A stretch of DNA of 64,000 bases from Solibacteraceae bacterium (lineage in GTDB: Bacteria > Acidobacteriota > Terriglobia > Bryobacterales > Bryobacteraceae): NCBI GenBank assembly GCA_026984795.1, contig JALSRK010000045.1:1-64000 (forward strand), given 5' to 3'. Below are positions 50,869 to 60,117 of this stretch, piece by piece. The position numbers and the translations under genes are program-made. Position 1 is the first letter of the stretch. The number at the start of each line of letters is the position of its first letter. The notes under the pieces were generated by a model. It had not been told where the DNA came from, did not search any database, and saw only the letters and a program-made list of their open reading frames with translations.

Positions 50869-51513
50869 CTACTCGGCGCCGACTTCGAACCGGCCGAAGT
50901 AGCCGGTGATCGCCGGATCGGTGATCCGCCAGCGGCGGTTCAGGCCGTCCCGCCAGAACTCGTTCCGCTCGGCGACGCCGAGGGTCCACTCCGTCGTCGG
51001 CACGAACGGATCGTACCAGCGGTAGGAGCCGTCGTGGGCATCGTCCGGCAGGACCGCGCGCCGGAGCGAGACCTCGACGCCGTCCAGACGCACCAGCGCC
51101 CGGTCGCTGTCCATCCGGAACTCGATCGGGGCCTGCCGCACGGCCATGATCTCGCCCACCACGTCGCCGAAGTAGCGGCTCACCAGGTCCACCAGCGGCT
51201 GGGTCTCGGCGGCATCGATGAACAGAATGCTCCGCCGCGGCGCCTGCCGCCGCTCCAGATTGTCGTTGCCCGCCACCACGGCCACTACCTTGCTGCCCGC
51301 CAGCGGCGCTCCCTCGAACTCTCCGCTGGCGATCTTCCAGGCCAGGATCGCCTCGGTGGCCGCCAGGTCGCTCTGGCCGGAGAACCGGCAACCGCACGTG
51401 TACACCTCATTCGAGCGGACTTCGGCGTAATCGCCGCTGATCGCCGGCGCGCCGCCGGCGTAGACGCTCGTTGTTGTCAACAGGATGAGGGCAACCCAAA
51501 CTGCTGCTCTCAT
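50869..51513 (-). CDS. Secreted DUF1326 family protein
   Basis: A 214-residue protein with a signal peptide (MRAAVWVALILLTTTSVYA). After ISGDYAEVRSNEVYTCGCRF the pattern of DUF1326 is clear, including a CxC pair, EAILAWKIASGEFEGAPLAG and YRWYDPFVPTTEWTLGVAE. ATG 51513 starts the signal peptide. The biochemical role of the family is unknown; metal or redox binding by the CGC motif is possible. It lies 121 nt upstream of the CsgG-like gene on the same strand. Confidence 0.82.
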   Translation of the reverse strand: MRAAVWVALILLTTTSVYAGGAPAISGDYAEVRSNEVYTCGCRFSGQSDLAATEAILAWKIASGEFEGAPLAGSKVVAVVAGNDNLERRQAPRRSILFIDAAETQPLVDLVSRYFGDVVGEIMAVRQAPIEFRMDSDRALVRLDGVEVSLRRAVLPDDAHDGSYRWYDPFVPTTEWTLGVAERNEFWRDGLNRRWRITDPAITGYFGRFEVGAE

Positions 51514-51767
51514 GTGCCACCCCCTCGTTCGGATCGATGGTACTCGGCTCGAGAGTTCCAGGATCGCTTTCCAGGGTCGGCCCGCACAGCCCGGCCTGGG
51601 GCCGGGCGGGCGGTTCCGGCGTTCCCATCCCAAGTTTGTGCCCGCCGGCCGCGGGTGTCAAGGGGTGTGCCCACGGTCAGCGGATATCCTACCGGCCCCG
51701 CAGCCCCGGTTCGCGTCGCCGGAAAGCCGCTGGGAAAAGCGACCGTAAATGTGGGAGAATAATAACC

Positions 51768-52016
51768 GTGAAGACCACGGTCGAGATACCGGATGCCTTG
51801 CTCCGCAGGGCGAAATCTGCTGCAGCGGCACGCGGCATCTCTTTGAAGGCTTTCATCAGTGAGGCCCTCGATGAGAAGCTGAGGACTCACGGGACGCAGC
51901 CGAAGCCCTGGATGAAACACTTCGGGAAGCTCCGTCACCTTCGTTCGGAAACCGCCAGGATCAACCGGATCATCGAAGAGGAGTTCGAGCGGCTCGAACC
52001 GGAGGACTGGGAGTGA
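51768..52016 (+). CDS. vapB: VapB-type antitoxin
   Basis: An 82-residue protein. GTG 51768 gives KTTVEIPDALLRRAKSAAAA, a ribbon-helix-helix-like N-terminus, followed by an acidic C-terminus (IIEEEFERLEPEDWE) that would bind and block the toxin. GGGAG lies about 11 nt upstream. Its stop overlaps the toxin's GTG (GTGA), the standard type II toxin-antitoxin arrangement. The complex would bind its own promoter. It begins a small, less G+C-rich block. Confidence 0.88.
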   Translation: MKTTVEIPDALLRRAKSAAAARGISLKAFISEALDEKLRTHGTQPKPWMKHFGKLRHLRSETARINRIIEEEFERLEPEDWE

Positions 52017-52390
52017 TCGTGGACACGAACGTTCTTTCGGCTTTCGCTGACGGGGATCCGATTGTTGAGAACCTCCTCCTTGAGACTGCGGAAATCGCTG
52101 TTCCCGTAATCGTTCTCGGAGAGTTCCAGTACGGAATCCGCGGCTCACGCCACCGTGCCGAATACGAGAACTGGTTGGCCGAGTCCCTGTCGGCTTTCCG
52201 AGTCCTGGCCATCGATGAGGATACCGCCCGCTGGTATGCTGAGCTTCGATTCCTGCTGAAGCGTCGCGGCCGTCCGATTCCGGCCAACGACCTCTGGATC
52301 GCCTCTCTGGCCAGACAACACTGCCTGCCGGTCCTGAGTCGTGACCGTCACTTCGACGTGGTTCCCCGCTTGAAACGCATCGGCTGGTAG
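52013..52390 (+). CDS. vapC: VapC-type PIN-domain ribonuclease toxin
   Basis: A 125-residue PIN-domain protein starting with GTG in overlap with the antitoxin stop. Conserved acidic residues are D4 (VDTNVLS), E37 (LGEFQYG), D93 (ANDLWIASLA) and D111/D115 (SRDRHFD), the Mg-binding set of VapC. VapC toxins cut tRNA or rRNA when the antitoxin is degraded. Sequence gives no clue to the target. No other mobile-element genes are next to it. Confidence 0.92.
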   Translation: MIVDTNVLSAFADGDPIVENLLLETAEIAVPVIVLGEFQYGIRGSRHRAEYENWLAESLSAFRVLAIDEDTARWYAELRFLLKRRGRPIPANDLWIASLARQHCLPVLSRDRHFDVVPRLKRIGW

Positions 52391-52589
52391 CCGGCTCCGC
52401 AGGAGGGGCGTGCGGCGTTTCCGGCTCGGGCTCCCCGTACCGCCGGCGTCCGCCTTGGTTCGGATTGAAACCCGGGATTTGGGCGGCTATACTGGACACA
52501 TTCGGATGTAACCGGGAAGCTGGGCGGAGGTGAACATCTCCCGGGTATTCAATTTGCCAACCAGACAGAACAGAAAGGAGGGGCTTGCT

Positions 52590-53300
52590 GTGAGAGCGAG
52601 CATGACGATTCTCAGAGTTGAAATCCCCAGTGCCAAGATCGTACCCATTGGCGGGGTGAATGTCTCTGGGTATGCGGGCCACGAATTCCATCTTTTCGTC
52701 CAAATGAAGGTCACGCCTCGGACGAGGGGCCCTTTCTCGGGGGAGGGGATCGACTGCCCGGAACTGGAGTGGAACGAACGCATCGAATGGTTTGCTTACG
52801 ATCAGGCGACCGATTCCTGGCACTTTGCAGGGGCGGACGAAGGGAACATGTACCAGCGCAAGCCGACGTCCAACACGTACGCCTCGTGGCACACTATGAG
52901 GTACTCGATTGCCAAGGACGTCAAGAATAATCCTCCGCCTGGTTTGCAAGCGTTGAAGACTGAGACCGAGGCCAAGCATTGGATTGCCCGTCATGGCCAC
53001 AGCTGGAAGATCAACATCCGAGATACCCCTGCAATGGGACCGGCAGGCGGCAGTGGAGGAGGAGCCGGAGCAAGCCTGGTCATCGGCAATACCCGGCGCA
53101 GGGTCGTCTACTTCGATTTGGGTTTCACGGGCTGTCCGCTCCGCGCCAAGGCCGTCCAGATCCTCGAGACTATGGACGGCGTCCTCACCATCCACAAGTT
53201 CATCAACACCAGCGTACCGAAAACGCTGGTGGACGATCCGGCCCATCTCAAGCGGTGGCGCTCCCAGGTGGACAACCCGGGGTACTACAAGTTTTGGTGA
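52590..53300 (+). CDS. Protein of unknown function (orphan)
   Basis: A 236-residue protein. GTG 52590 is chosen because AAAGGAGGGG ends 6 nt upstream; the earlier GTG (52530) lacks a good site. It has no signal peptide or membrane segment. The N-terminal half is rich in Trp, Tyr and His (YASWHTMRYSI, WNERIEWFAYD, HGHSWKINIRDT), followed by a Gly-rich loop (PAGGSGGGAGASL) and an ordinary mixed C-terminus (GCPLRAKAVQILETMDG). I recognise no family. It looks less G+C-rich than its neighbours by eye, which together with the adjacent VapBC genes hints at transfer. Confidence 0.6.
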   Translation: MRASMTILRVEIPSAKIVPIGGVNVSGYAGHEFHLFVQMKVTPRTRGPFSGEGIDCPELEWNERIEWFAYDQATDSWHFAGADEGNMYQRKPTSNTYASWHTMRYSIAKDVKNNPPPGLQALKTETEAKHWIARHGHSWKINIRDTPAMGPAGGSGGGAGASLVIGNTRRRVVYFDLGFTGCPLRAKAVQILETMDGVLTIHKFINTSVPKTLVDDPAHLKRWRSQVDNPGYYKFW

Positions 53301-53577
53301 GCCTTTTGCGTCCCGGTGCGGCGGCGGCCTGCACGGCGGAGACGACGCCACCTGCGCTGCGCGAGCCGCCCGGTGGCCGCCCTGAACGCCGCGGGTCTCA
53401 GTTGATGGGTGGGGCGGGGGGGGTAGAGCGCGGGGTCCGGCGTCGTGGCCGGGACCTGCTGCACCGCTTGTGGAGTTCGCACGGGCCGTGGGTGGCGCGG
53501 CCGGCACAACGCTGAGAGAGCACCATCGCGTTGCTCAGAACGCCTCCCCGCAGTATCATCCTGAAGGCAGGCGCACC

Positions 53578-54953
53578 ATGACCCGTCGAGATCTGCTCCG
53601 GCTCTCCGGCGTTGCCGCGCTCGCCTCGCGCCCCGCTCCGGGTGCCGGCGTGCGTGAGGAGGCCCTCCGGCGGTGGATGGACGCCAAGTTCGGGATGTTC
53701 ATCCACTGGGGACCCTATTCGCTCGCCGGCGTCGAGGCCTCCTGGCCCATCATGAGACCCAACCCGAAGCGTTGGGGGCCGATCACCGAGAAGGAGTACC
53801 GCCGGTTGCCGGAGCGCTTCAATCCGGTGAAGTTCGACCCCGCCGCCTGGGTCCGGTTGGCCCGGGAGGCCGGCCAGCGCTACATGGTCTTCACCACCAA
53901 GCACCACGACGGCTTCTGCATGTTCGACTCGTCTTACACGAGCTACAAGATCACCAACACGCCGTACGGAAAGGACATCGTCGCCCAGCTTGCCGAGGCT
54001 TGCCGGGGGGCCCGGATGCCCCTGGGCTTCTACTACTCGCCGCCGGACATGAACCACCCCGGTTTCCGCGACACCAGCCTGCCGGCGGCCGTCAACTGGC
54101 AGGGCGAACCGGAACGGCCCGAGTGGTTCCTCTACCTCGACTATATGGAGGCCCAGTTGCGCGAGCTGCTCACCCGGTACGGTCCTGTCTTCGTCGTCTG
54201 GTTCGACGGGCTCGGCGACCAGGAGAAATACGACGGGCTGCGCTTCATCGGCCTGATCCGCGACCTCTCGCCCGCCACCCTGGTCAACAACCGGATCGGC
54301 CTGCCCGGCGACTTCGAGACGCCCGAGCAGTTCCTGCCCCGCCGCATCCCCACGCGCGGCGTCCGGCTGGTGGGCGTGAACCCGGACCAGCCCGGCAATC
54401 AACCCTCGGACGAAGTCCCCCGCTCGATCGATTCCGCCCCTGGGAGACCTGCATGACGATCGACCGCACCTGGGCTTACAACCCGCGCGACCGGGAATTC
54501 AAGTCCACGCGGAAGCTGATCCGCACCCTGATCGAGGTCGCCAGCCGCGGCGGCAACTTCCTGTTGAACGTCGGCCCCACGCCCGAGGGCACGATCCAGC
54601 CGGAGTTCGAGGAGCGGCTGCGGGGCCTCGGCCGCTGGCTCCGGGCGAACGGGGCGGCGATCTACGGGACCACCTACGGCCCGGTGCAGGGCCTCGATCA
54701 GGTGCGCACCACCGCGAAGCCGCCGTTCCTCTACGTGCACCTTTTCGATCCGCCGCCGGGACCGGTCGAGTTGCCGTGGAAGCCGGAGAACCTGGCCGCC
54801 GTCGGCCTCGGCCGAAACGTCGCCGGCGCCCGCCTGCTGGCCACCGGAGCCGAAGTCCCGTTCCGTCTCTCCGGCGGCCGCCTCCGCGTGGAACCGCCCC
54901 GCCCGCTGCCCGACCGGGACGCTACGGTGATCGAAGTGCGGACGGCTGCTTGA
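53578..54953 (+). pseudogene. GH29 alpha-L-fucosidase interrupted by a frameshift
   Basis: Two adjacent reading frames together make one fucosidase of about 458 residues. Frame 1 (from ATG 53578, Tat-like MTRRDLLRLSG) runs through KFGMFIHWGPYSLAG, the KHHDGFCMFDS motif and VWFDGLGDQ, whose Asp is the nucleophile, and then hits a stop at 54454-54456. The continuation WETCMTIDRTWAYNPRDREF and GGNFLLNVGPTPEGTI is in the other frame. The switch falls at C5 (54417-54421); one more C would restore EVPPLDRFRPWETC. It could be a sequencing error, a real mutation or a programmed shift. Confidence 0.85.
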
Positions 54954-54992
54954 GGGTTTCTTCCCGAAGCGGATTTCAGATGCGCCGCTGCT

Positions 54993-55925
54993 TCACCGGT
55001 CGCTCCCCACCGGCGCCTGCCTGACGTGAACTGCGGCGACGGGTCGGGGCCGGGTCTTCAGGTGCTTTCGCAGGAACGCGTCGGCCTCCCGGTGGGCCTT
55101 CAAAGCCACGGCCGGCTCGGTGTTGCGTCCCCAGTAGAAGCCGTGCCTGGCTCCCGGGAAGGTGCGCACCTCCACCTGCTTGCCCAGCGCTTTCATCTCC
55201 GGCACGAGAATCTCGAGGTTGAACCGTTTCAGCCAGTGCTGGTCGCCATGCAGGATCAGCACCGGACACTGGATCTTCGCGAGCTTGCGCCGGGTGCGCC
55301 CGCGAAGCGCGGGCGTGTAGAGTTGCTCGAGGGGAGCGTTGGCGAAGCGTCTCCTTCGCTGCTCGGCTACCGGCTGGGTCTCGTCGCCCCGGAGCACGTC
55401 GTCTTTCGTGAACATGCCCATGAAGATGATGCTGGCGGGTTCCCCGGCCACGACAGCGGCCACGTCCGTCTCCGCGGCTACTTCGAGCGCCAGCGTTCCG
55501 CCGCCGCTGCCGCCGTACAGCGCGACGCTTTCGGGATCCACCTCAGGCAGCTTCTTCACTGCTTCGACGATCGCCACGGTGTCCTTTACCACGCCGCGAT
55601 CCTGGGGGTCGTGGTGGATGTCCCGCCGGGTGGCGTTCACCGTCACGTAGCCCCAGGCGAGGAAGCGCGCCTGGGCCTGCCCCGTCAGCGACTGGCGGCG
55701 GAGGTTCTCCATCTTCGCGTGCCCGAGCCCGCCGTGCAGGAAGACGACGGCGGGAAAGGGACCTTCGCCGGGCGGGATGCGGACGGCGGCGTAGGCGTTC
55801 TCGCTGATCCGCAATTCCCGGACCGGGCTCGCATCCTCCGGGATCAGCGGAACGGTCGCCCGGTCCGCCGCCGCGGGGAAACAGGCGCCCCAGACTACCG
55901 CCACTAGATAGATTGCCTTGCGCAT
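54993..55925 (-). CDS. Secreted alpha/beta hydrolase (dienelactone hydrolase/acyl-aminoacyl peptidase type)
   Basis: A 310-residue protein with a signal peptide (MRKAIYLVAVVWGACFPAAA). The catalytic triad is visible: Ser in LYGGSGGGTLAL, Asp in LILHGDQHWL and His in GARHGFYWG, with the oxyanion region PAVVFLHGGLGH. Such enzymes cleave esters or peptides; no substrate can be assigned. AAAGGAGG lies 9 nt before ATG 55925. It is directly downstream of the sulfatase on the same strand, so the two may act on the same glycan (deacetylation and desulfation). Confidence 0.88.
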   Translation of the reverse strand: MRKAIYLVAVVWGACFPAAADRATVPLIPEDASPVRELRISENAYAAVRIPPGEGPFPAVVFLHGGLGHAKMENLRRQSLTGQAQARFLAWGYVTVNATRRDIHHDPQDRGVVKDTVAIVEAVKKLPEVDPESVALYGGSGGGTLALEVAAETDVAAVVAGEPASIIFMGMFTKDDVLRGDETQPVAEQRRRRFANAPLEQLYTPALRGRTRRKLAKIQCPVLILHGDQHWLKRFNLEILVPEMKALGKQVEVRTFPGARHGFYWGRNTEPAVALKAHREADAFLRKHLKTRPRPVAAVHVRQAPVGSDR

Positions 55926-55978
55926 AGCCCTGGCCTCCTTTCCTTTCCGACTGCGCCAGGCTTGCTCTGCCGGCTTTC

Positions 55979-57637
55979 TCACCCGCTGGGAACCGCCTGC
56001 CCGGCGGCTTCCTTGCGACCCAGCATCGCGAGCAGCTTCTGTTTCAACTCGGCTTTCACCGCTGCGTACTTTTCGACCCCGGCCAGGTTGGTCCATTCGT
56101 TCGGGTCGTTTTGGTGGTCGTAGAGCTCCTCGGCCCCGTTCTCGTAGAGCGTATAGCGCCACCGGCGGCTCCGGACCGAGAAGTTGTGGTACTGGCCGCC
56201 TTCGGGCTTGCGCTCGCCGTAGACCGCGATCAGGGCTACGTCCGGGCCGTCCCATTGGCCCGCCTCCGGGTTCTCGACGAGCGGGCGCAGGCTGTGGCCG
56301 TCGAGCGGCACGCCGCTGCGGCCGGCGTTGGGGTTCTCGGGCAAGCCGCAGTAGTCGATCAGCGTCGGGTAGATATCGACGTGAGAGACGGGCACGTCGC
56401 AGGCCGCGCCCGCCCGGCATCCCGGGGCCTTCACGATGAGCGGTACCCGGGTGGCCTCCTCCCAGTTGGTGAGCTTGAAGTTGTAGTGCTTCTCGCCCAT
56501 GTGGAAGCCGTGGTCGCCGGTGAGGATGACCACGGTGTTGTCCGCGTAGGGACTCCGCTCCAGGGCGTCGAGCACGACGCCGATCTGGGCGTCCACGAAA
56601 GCCGTGCAAGCCAGGTAGGCCTGGAGGAAGCGCTTCCACAGGCCGTGGTTCTTGTAGAGTTCGTGCCGCTCGAAGCCGTACTGCAGGATCAGCTTCAGGA
56701 ACCCCTGGCAGTCGTCGAGGTCGTCCTCTTTGTAGGGCGGCAACTGGAGCTCTTCCGGCGGGAACATGTCGAAGTACTTCTTCGGCGCGTAGAGCGGCGT
56801 GTGCGGCCGGATGAAGCCCAGGCCCAGCAGGAAGGGCTTGTCGTGGGGGCGGGAAAGCACCTCGGCGCCGTAGGCTGCGGTCATCTCATCGGGCATTGGG
56901 TCGCGGTCGGTTTCGCTCACGTACCGCATGGGCTTGCGGCCGCGCCCGTAGGCCCAGCCGTGCCAGCCCGGATACTTCGGCGGAGCGGGCACGTCGGAGA
57001 GCGGCGCGAAGCTGTGCTCGCCGCGCGCCTTCCAGAGCTTCTTGTCGTGGTCGGTGATGTACTGCTCCAGCCACTTGAGGGACGGGTGCAGCACCTCCAT
57101 GTTGGCCTTCTCGCCGTTGTTCGGGAACGGGCCGTAGTCGGTCCGCGGGCCGTAGTTCGTCGAGCCGTCGGGGTTTTCGAACAGCTTCAGAATCTCCCGC
57201 TCATAGTGGTGCAGCTTGCCGGCTCCGAAGATCTCGTAGCCGTTGTTCTTGAAGTGCTCGAAGAGCCAGACTGAGTTGCGCAGCAGCTCGCTCGAGTCCA
57301 TCGGCTTGAAATCGATGATCCCGGAGTGGTGCGGGTAGATGCCGCTGAAGAGGCACGCCCGCGCCGGGGCGCAGATGGGCGCGTTCGAGTGCGCATTGCT
57401 GAACTGAACCGCCTGCTTCATCAAACGGGCGATGTTCGGCGTCTTGGCTTGCGGATGGCCGCCCATGCCCTGGACCGAGTCATTCAGATCGTCGCAGACG
57501 ATGAGCAGAGCGTTCAGCGGTTCGGCCTCCGCCCGGGAGCACGACAGCAGCCCGGAGGCGAGGACGGCCAGGGCGGAGCCGCCGGACGCAGACAGGAAGG
57601 ATCGGCGGCTGAGAGCTTCACGGGATCGCGGTTCCAT
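55979..57637 (-). CDS. Type I sulfatase (iduronate-2-sulfatase-like), Tat-exported
   Basis: A 552-residue protein. A twin-arginine signal (ALSRRSFLSASGG) with a Cys (LLSCSRAE) suggests a Tat lipoprotein. The sulfatase signature NAPICAPARACLFSG contains the CXPXR core whose Cys becomes formylglycine; DDLND near the start and DHGFHMGEKHYNF later are the metal ligands. Overall layout is that of iduronate-2-sulfatase-type enzymes acting on sulfated polysaccharides. No maturation (anaerobic sulfatase-maturating) gene is adjacent. TATAAT on the minus strand at 57672-57677 is a likely -10. It is followed by the hydrolase. Confidence 0.9.
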   Translation of the reverse strand: MEPRSREALSRRSFLSASGGSALAVLASGLLSCSRAEAEPLNALLIVCDDLNDSVQGMGGHPQAKTPNIARLMKQAVQFSNAHSNAPICAPARACLFSGIYPHHSGIIDFKPMDSSELLRNSVWLFEHFKNNGYEIFGAGKLHHYEREILKLFENPDGSTNYGPRTDYGPFPNNGEKANMEVLHPSLKWLEQYITDHDKKLWKARGEHSFAPLSDVPAPPKYPGWHGWAYGRGRKPMRYVSETDRDPMPDEMTAAYGAEVLSRPHDKPFLLGLGFIRPHTPLYAPKKYFDMFPPEELQLPPYKEDDLDDCQGFLKLILQYGFERHELYKNHGLWKRFLQAYLACTAFVDAQIGVVLDALERSPYADNTVVILTGDHGFHMGEKHYNFKLTNWEEATRVPLIVKAPGCRAGAACDVPVSHVDIYPTLIDYCGLPENPNAGRSGVPLDGHSLRPLVENPEAGQWDGPDVALIAVYGERKPEGGQYHNFSVRSRRWRYTLYENGAEELYDHQNDPNEWTNLAGVEKYAAVKAELKQKLLAMLGRKEAAGQAVPSG

Positions 57638-57671
57638 GGGATTCTCTCCCTGTGCCAGGACGGCGTTGGGG

Positions 57672-57677
57672 ATTATA
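57672..57677 (-). promoter_or_regulatory. Consensus -10 hexamer of the sulfatase gene
   Basis: A perfect TATAAT on the minus strand, 34 nt before ATG 57637, with GGGAGAG as ribosome-binding site in between. No clear -35 is visible. Confidence 0.45.
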
Positions 57678-58132
57678 CACCCGCGACAGGGGAGTATAGG
57701 GCGCGGGGGCTCGCCCGGCGCGTCTCCCGGATCCCGCTGCTCGCGCACCCGCCCCGCTCCGCGGAATTCCTGTCCACCTGCCGGTTCCACGGGAGGGGCC
57801 GACTCCGGAGCATGATTCTGGTCTCACCGCACCGCTGCCGGCGGGCTGCAGCCGGTTCGCCCCAGGCCCCCCGGGGGCGCACATCTTCCCGTGCGAAACG
57901 AAGCCAATTCCCGCCGGCTCCGCCCTTGTTCTCAATGAGGCGAGCGGCTGATGTTCGCTTTGTCTTCGCCTGATGCAGAGGCTGCCGCCTTTCCCGTCTC
58001 AAACCCAGTCCGTTGCCCACTCGGGACCCCGCGGTAGCGGCCTTCCGCAGCGATGGAGGCCTCCCGGGGACGATGCCACCGGGGAAATCATGGCGAAGAA
58101 TAGGCGAAAATCGCTTCGTGACTCACTTTATA
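57678..58132. other. Gene-free stretch upstream of the dcw cluster
   Basis: About 455 nt between the sulfatase promoter and the mraZ promoter. I see no coding frame with a domain, no RNA gene and no repeat. The short open frames here are low-complexity. Confidence 0.5.
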
Positions 58133-58161
58133 TTGCATTTCGCCGGGGCATCTCGTAAACT
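58133..58161 (+). promoter_or_regulatory. Promoter of the dcw cluster
   Basis: TTGCAT (58133-58138), a 17-nt spacer and TAAACT (58156-58161). It lies immediately upstream of the MraZ-type repeats, so repressor binding would cover the transcript start. TATATT (58129-58134) is a weaker alternative -10. Confidence 0.5.
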
Positions 58162-58165
58162 GGTG

Positions 58166-58210
58166 TGGTCAGAATTGGCTGAAAGTGGTAAAGAGTGGCC
58201 GAACTCGGCC
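58166..58210 (+). promoter_or_regulatory. MraZ operator: five TGG repeats at 10-bp period
   Basis: TGGTC, TGGCT, TGGTA, TGGCC and CGGCC start at 58166, 58176, 58186, 58196 and 58206, each separated by a 5-nt spacer. The known MraZ operator is three or more TGGGN boxes with the same 5-nt spacing. Here the third G is T or C. Position just after the -10 and upstream of mraZ supports autoregulation. Confidence 0.75.
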
Positions 58211-58229
58211 GATAGTCTAGAGTGACACC

Positions 58230-58718
58230 GTGGCCCCCGACGGTACCCAGAGCGGCGAACTCGACGAGCTGCTGGAGCTCGAGGGGCTGCTGCAGGGCAG
58301 CGCCGACGACAAGGGCCGCATCAAGCTGCCGAAGAAGGTCTGGACGTACCTCGAGCAGACCGGCGAGACCGTGTTCGTGGTCACTACGCTGGATCTGGAA
58401 ACGATCCGGATCTATACCCGGAAGGCGTGGCTCCGGAACGCGGCCATCCTGGACAATGCGACGTCGGAGGCCGCCCGGTCGGTCTACTACATCGCCAAGG
58501 TCTATGCCAGCGCCGGGCCGATCGACGGGCAAGGACGGCTCCGCATGTCGCAAAAGCTGAGGAAGGACTTGGGCTTCGGCCGGGAGCCGGTCTACTTCGA
58601 GAAGTCCAGGGACCACATTGAAGTGTACAGCGAATCGGTCTATCAGACCAGATTGGCGGTGGCCAGACAGAATCTGCCGTCGAAGGTCCGCGAGGTGGAG
58701 GCGCTGGGGGTCCGGTGA
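58230..58718 (+). CDS. mraZ: Transcriptional regulator MraZ
   Basis: A 162-residue protein starting with GTG 58230. It carries the two AbrB/MraZ-type swapped-hairpin repeats: GSADDKGRIKLPKKVWTYLE (about 24-43) and GPIDGQGRLRMSQKLRKDLG (about 96-115). MraZ binds upstream repeats and represses the dcw cluster. The N- and C-terminal ends are longer than in Escherichia coli (152 residues). Five TGG boxes lie upstream and rsmH begins 9 nt after its stop. Confidence 0.93.
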   Translation: MAPDGTQSGELDELLELEGLLQGSADDKGRIKLPKKVWTYLEQTGETVFVVTTLDLETIRIYTRKAWLRNAAILDNATSEAARSVYYIAKVYASAGPIDGQGRLRMSQKLRKDLGFGREPVYFEKSRDHIEVYSESVYQTRLAVARQNLPSKVREVEALGVR

Positions 58719-58727
58719 TGAGGCGGT

Positions 58728-59594
58728 ATGCAGCACTATCCGGTGATGCTCGACGAGGTGCTCAGCTACCTCGACGTGCGGCCGGAGGGCGTCTACATCG
58801 ACGCCACCGCCGGGCTCGGCGGCCACACCGGGGCGATCGCCCGGCGGCTGACGGCGGGCAGGGTGATCGCCAACGACCAGGACGCCGACAGCCTGGCCGA
58901 GGCCCGGCGCCGGCTGGAGCCGTATGCCGATCGAATCACTTTTCGCCATGGCCGTTTCTCGGAGCTCCCGCAGGCGCTGGAGGAGTTGGGTGTCGGCCCG
59001 GCGGACGGTCTCGTGGCCGATCTGGGCGTCAGTTATTACCAACTGACGGATCCGGAGCGAGGGTTTTCTTTCTCCGCGGAAGAGTCCCTGGACATGCGGA
59101 TGGACCGCAGCCGGGGCGTGACTGCCGCGGAGTTGATCAATCGCATCGCCGAAAGAGAACTGGCGGACATCCTGTTTTCTTACGGCGAAGAAAGGAGGGC
59201 AAGGAAGCTAGCCAGAGCAGTCGTGAAGGCGCGGCCGATTCGCTCGGCCGCCCATCTGGCGCGGGTCATCGAGTCGGCCGTGCCTTCATCACGAAGCCGG
59301 CTGCATCCGGCGACGCGCACCTTTATGGCCCTTCGGATCTATGTGAACCGGGAACTCGAAGAGCTCGATGCTCTGCTGGACGTCCTGCCGGCCCTGGTCC
59401 GGAAAGGCGGCAGGGCGGTGTTTCTCACCTTCCACTCACTCGAAGACCGGAAGGTGAAGCGGAAGTTTCAGTCGCTGGCCCGCGGCGGCCGCGCCCGGAT
59501 CCTCACCAAACACGTGGTCCGGCCGTCCGAGGAGGAGATACGCGAGAACCCGCCTTCGCGCAGTGCGAAGCTGCGGGCATTGGAGATGTTGTAG
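58728..59594 (+). CDS. rsmH: 16S rRNA (cytosine1402-N4)-methyltransferase
   Basis: A 288-residue protein (family about 300). It has the SAM-binding YIDATAGLGGHTGAIA, LVADLGVSYYQLTDPERGFSF and LRIYVNRELEELDALL, with FLTFHSLEDRKVKRKF near the C-terminus. RsmH methylates C1402 of 16S rRNA in the ribosomal P site. ATG 58728 lies 9 nt after mraZ. Standard second gene of the dcw cluster. Confidence 0.95.
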   Translation: MQHYPVMLDEVLSYLDVRPEGVYIDATAGLGGHTGAIARRLTAGRVIANDQDADSLAEARRRLEPYADRITFRHGRFSELPQALEELGVGPADGLVADLGVSYYQLTDPERGFSFSAEESLDMRMDRSRGVTAAELINRIAERELADILFSYGEERRARKLARAVVKARPIRSAAHLARVIESAVPSSRSRLHPATRTFMALRIYVNRELEELDALLDVLPALVRKGGRAVFLTFHSLEDRKVKRKFQSLARGGRARILTKHVVRPSEEEIRENPPSRSAKLRALEML

Positions 59595-59606
59595 TCGGGA
59601 GAACCC

Positions 59607-60098
59607 ATGGCGACCTTTGCAACTCTTGTCAACTGGATCACTTCGACTGGTGCTCGTGCTGAGGTCAGTGTGGCCGCCAGCCGCGAGGCCGGAGGGGAAT
59701 TCCGCCTCCGCGCGCTGCCGAACGAGGAGATCTATTTCTGGGTGCGGGAAGTGGACAACTCCCGCGTGATGCCGCAATCAGACCCCGCCGCGACGAAGAC
59801 CGCCGTTAAGTTCATTGGTAGCGCCTGCCTGGCCGTGATCCTGGTCGTCGGGATTCTGGTGCCTATGGCCGGCAACATCCTCGCCGGTTACCGGATTCAT
59901 GCCCTCGAGAACCAACGCAAGGAGCTGTTGGCGGAACGGGCCGAACTCGAGCTGGCCGAAGCGCAGCTCTTGAGCCCCGCGCGCCTGGCCGAACTGGCGG
60001 CCATGCAGGAGCTGGTAGATCCGGCCCCGGAGACGACCGTGCCTCTCGGGCCGGCGCCGGAAGGGGAACTGGCGTGGAAGATCGATTCAAGCCGATGA
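59607..60098 (+). CDS. ftsL: Cell division protein FtsL (inferred)
   Basis: A 163-residue protein with one membrane helix (about residues 67-90, IGSACLAVILVVGILVPMAG) followed by a heptad-like coiled-coil (about 95-130, ALENQRKELLAERAELELAE). That is the bitopic FtsL/FtsB layout. It lies between rsmH and ftsI, the usual place of ftsL. Sequence similarity to characterised FtsL is always low, so the call rests on topology and position. It is longer than Escherichia coli FtsL (121), with a 65-residue cytoplasmic head. Confidence 0.8.
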   Translation: MATFATLVNWITSTGARAEVSVAASREAGGEFRLRALPNEEIYFWVREVDNSRVMPQSDPAATKTAVKFIGSACLAVILVVGILVPMAGNILAGYRIHALENQRKELLAERAELELAEAQLLSPARLAELAAMQELVDPAPETTVPLGPAPEGELAWKIDSSR

Positions 60099-60117
60099 GA
60101 TGTGAGCTTCCAGGGGG

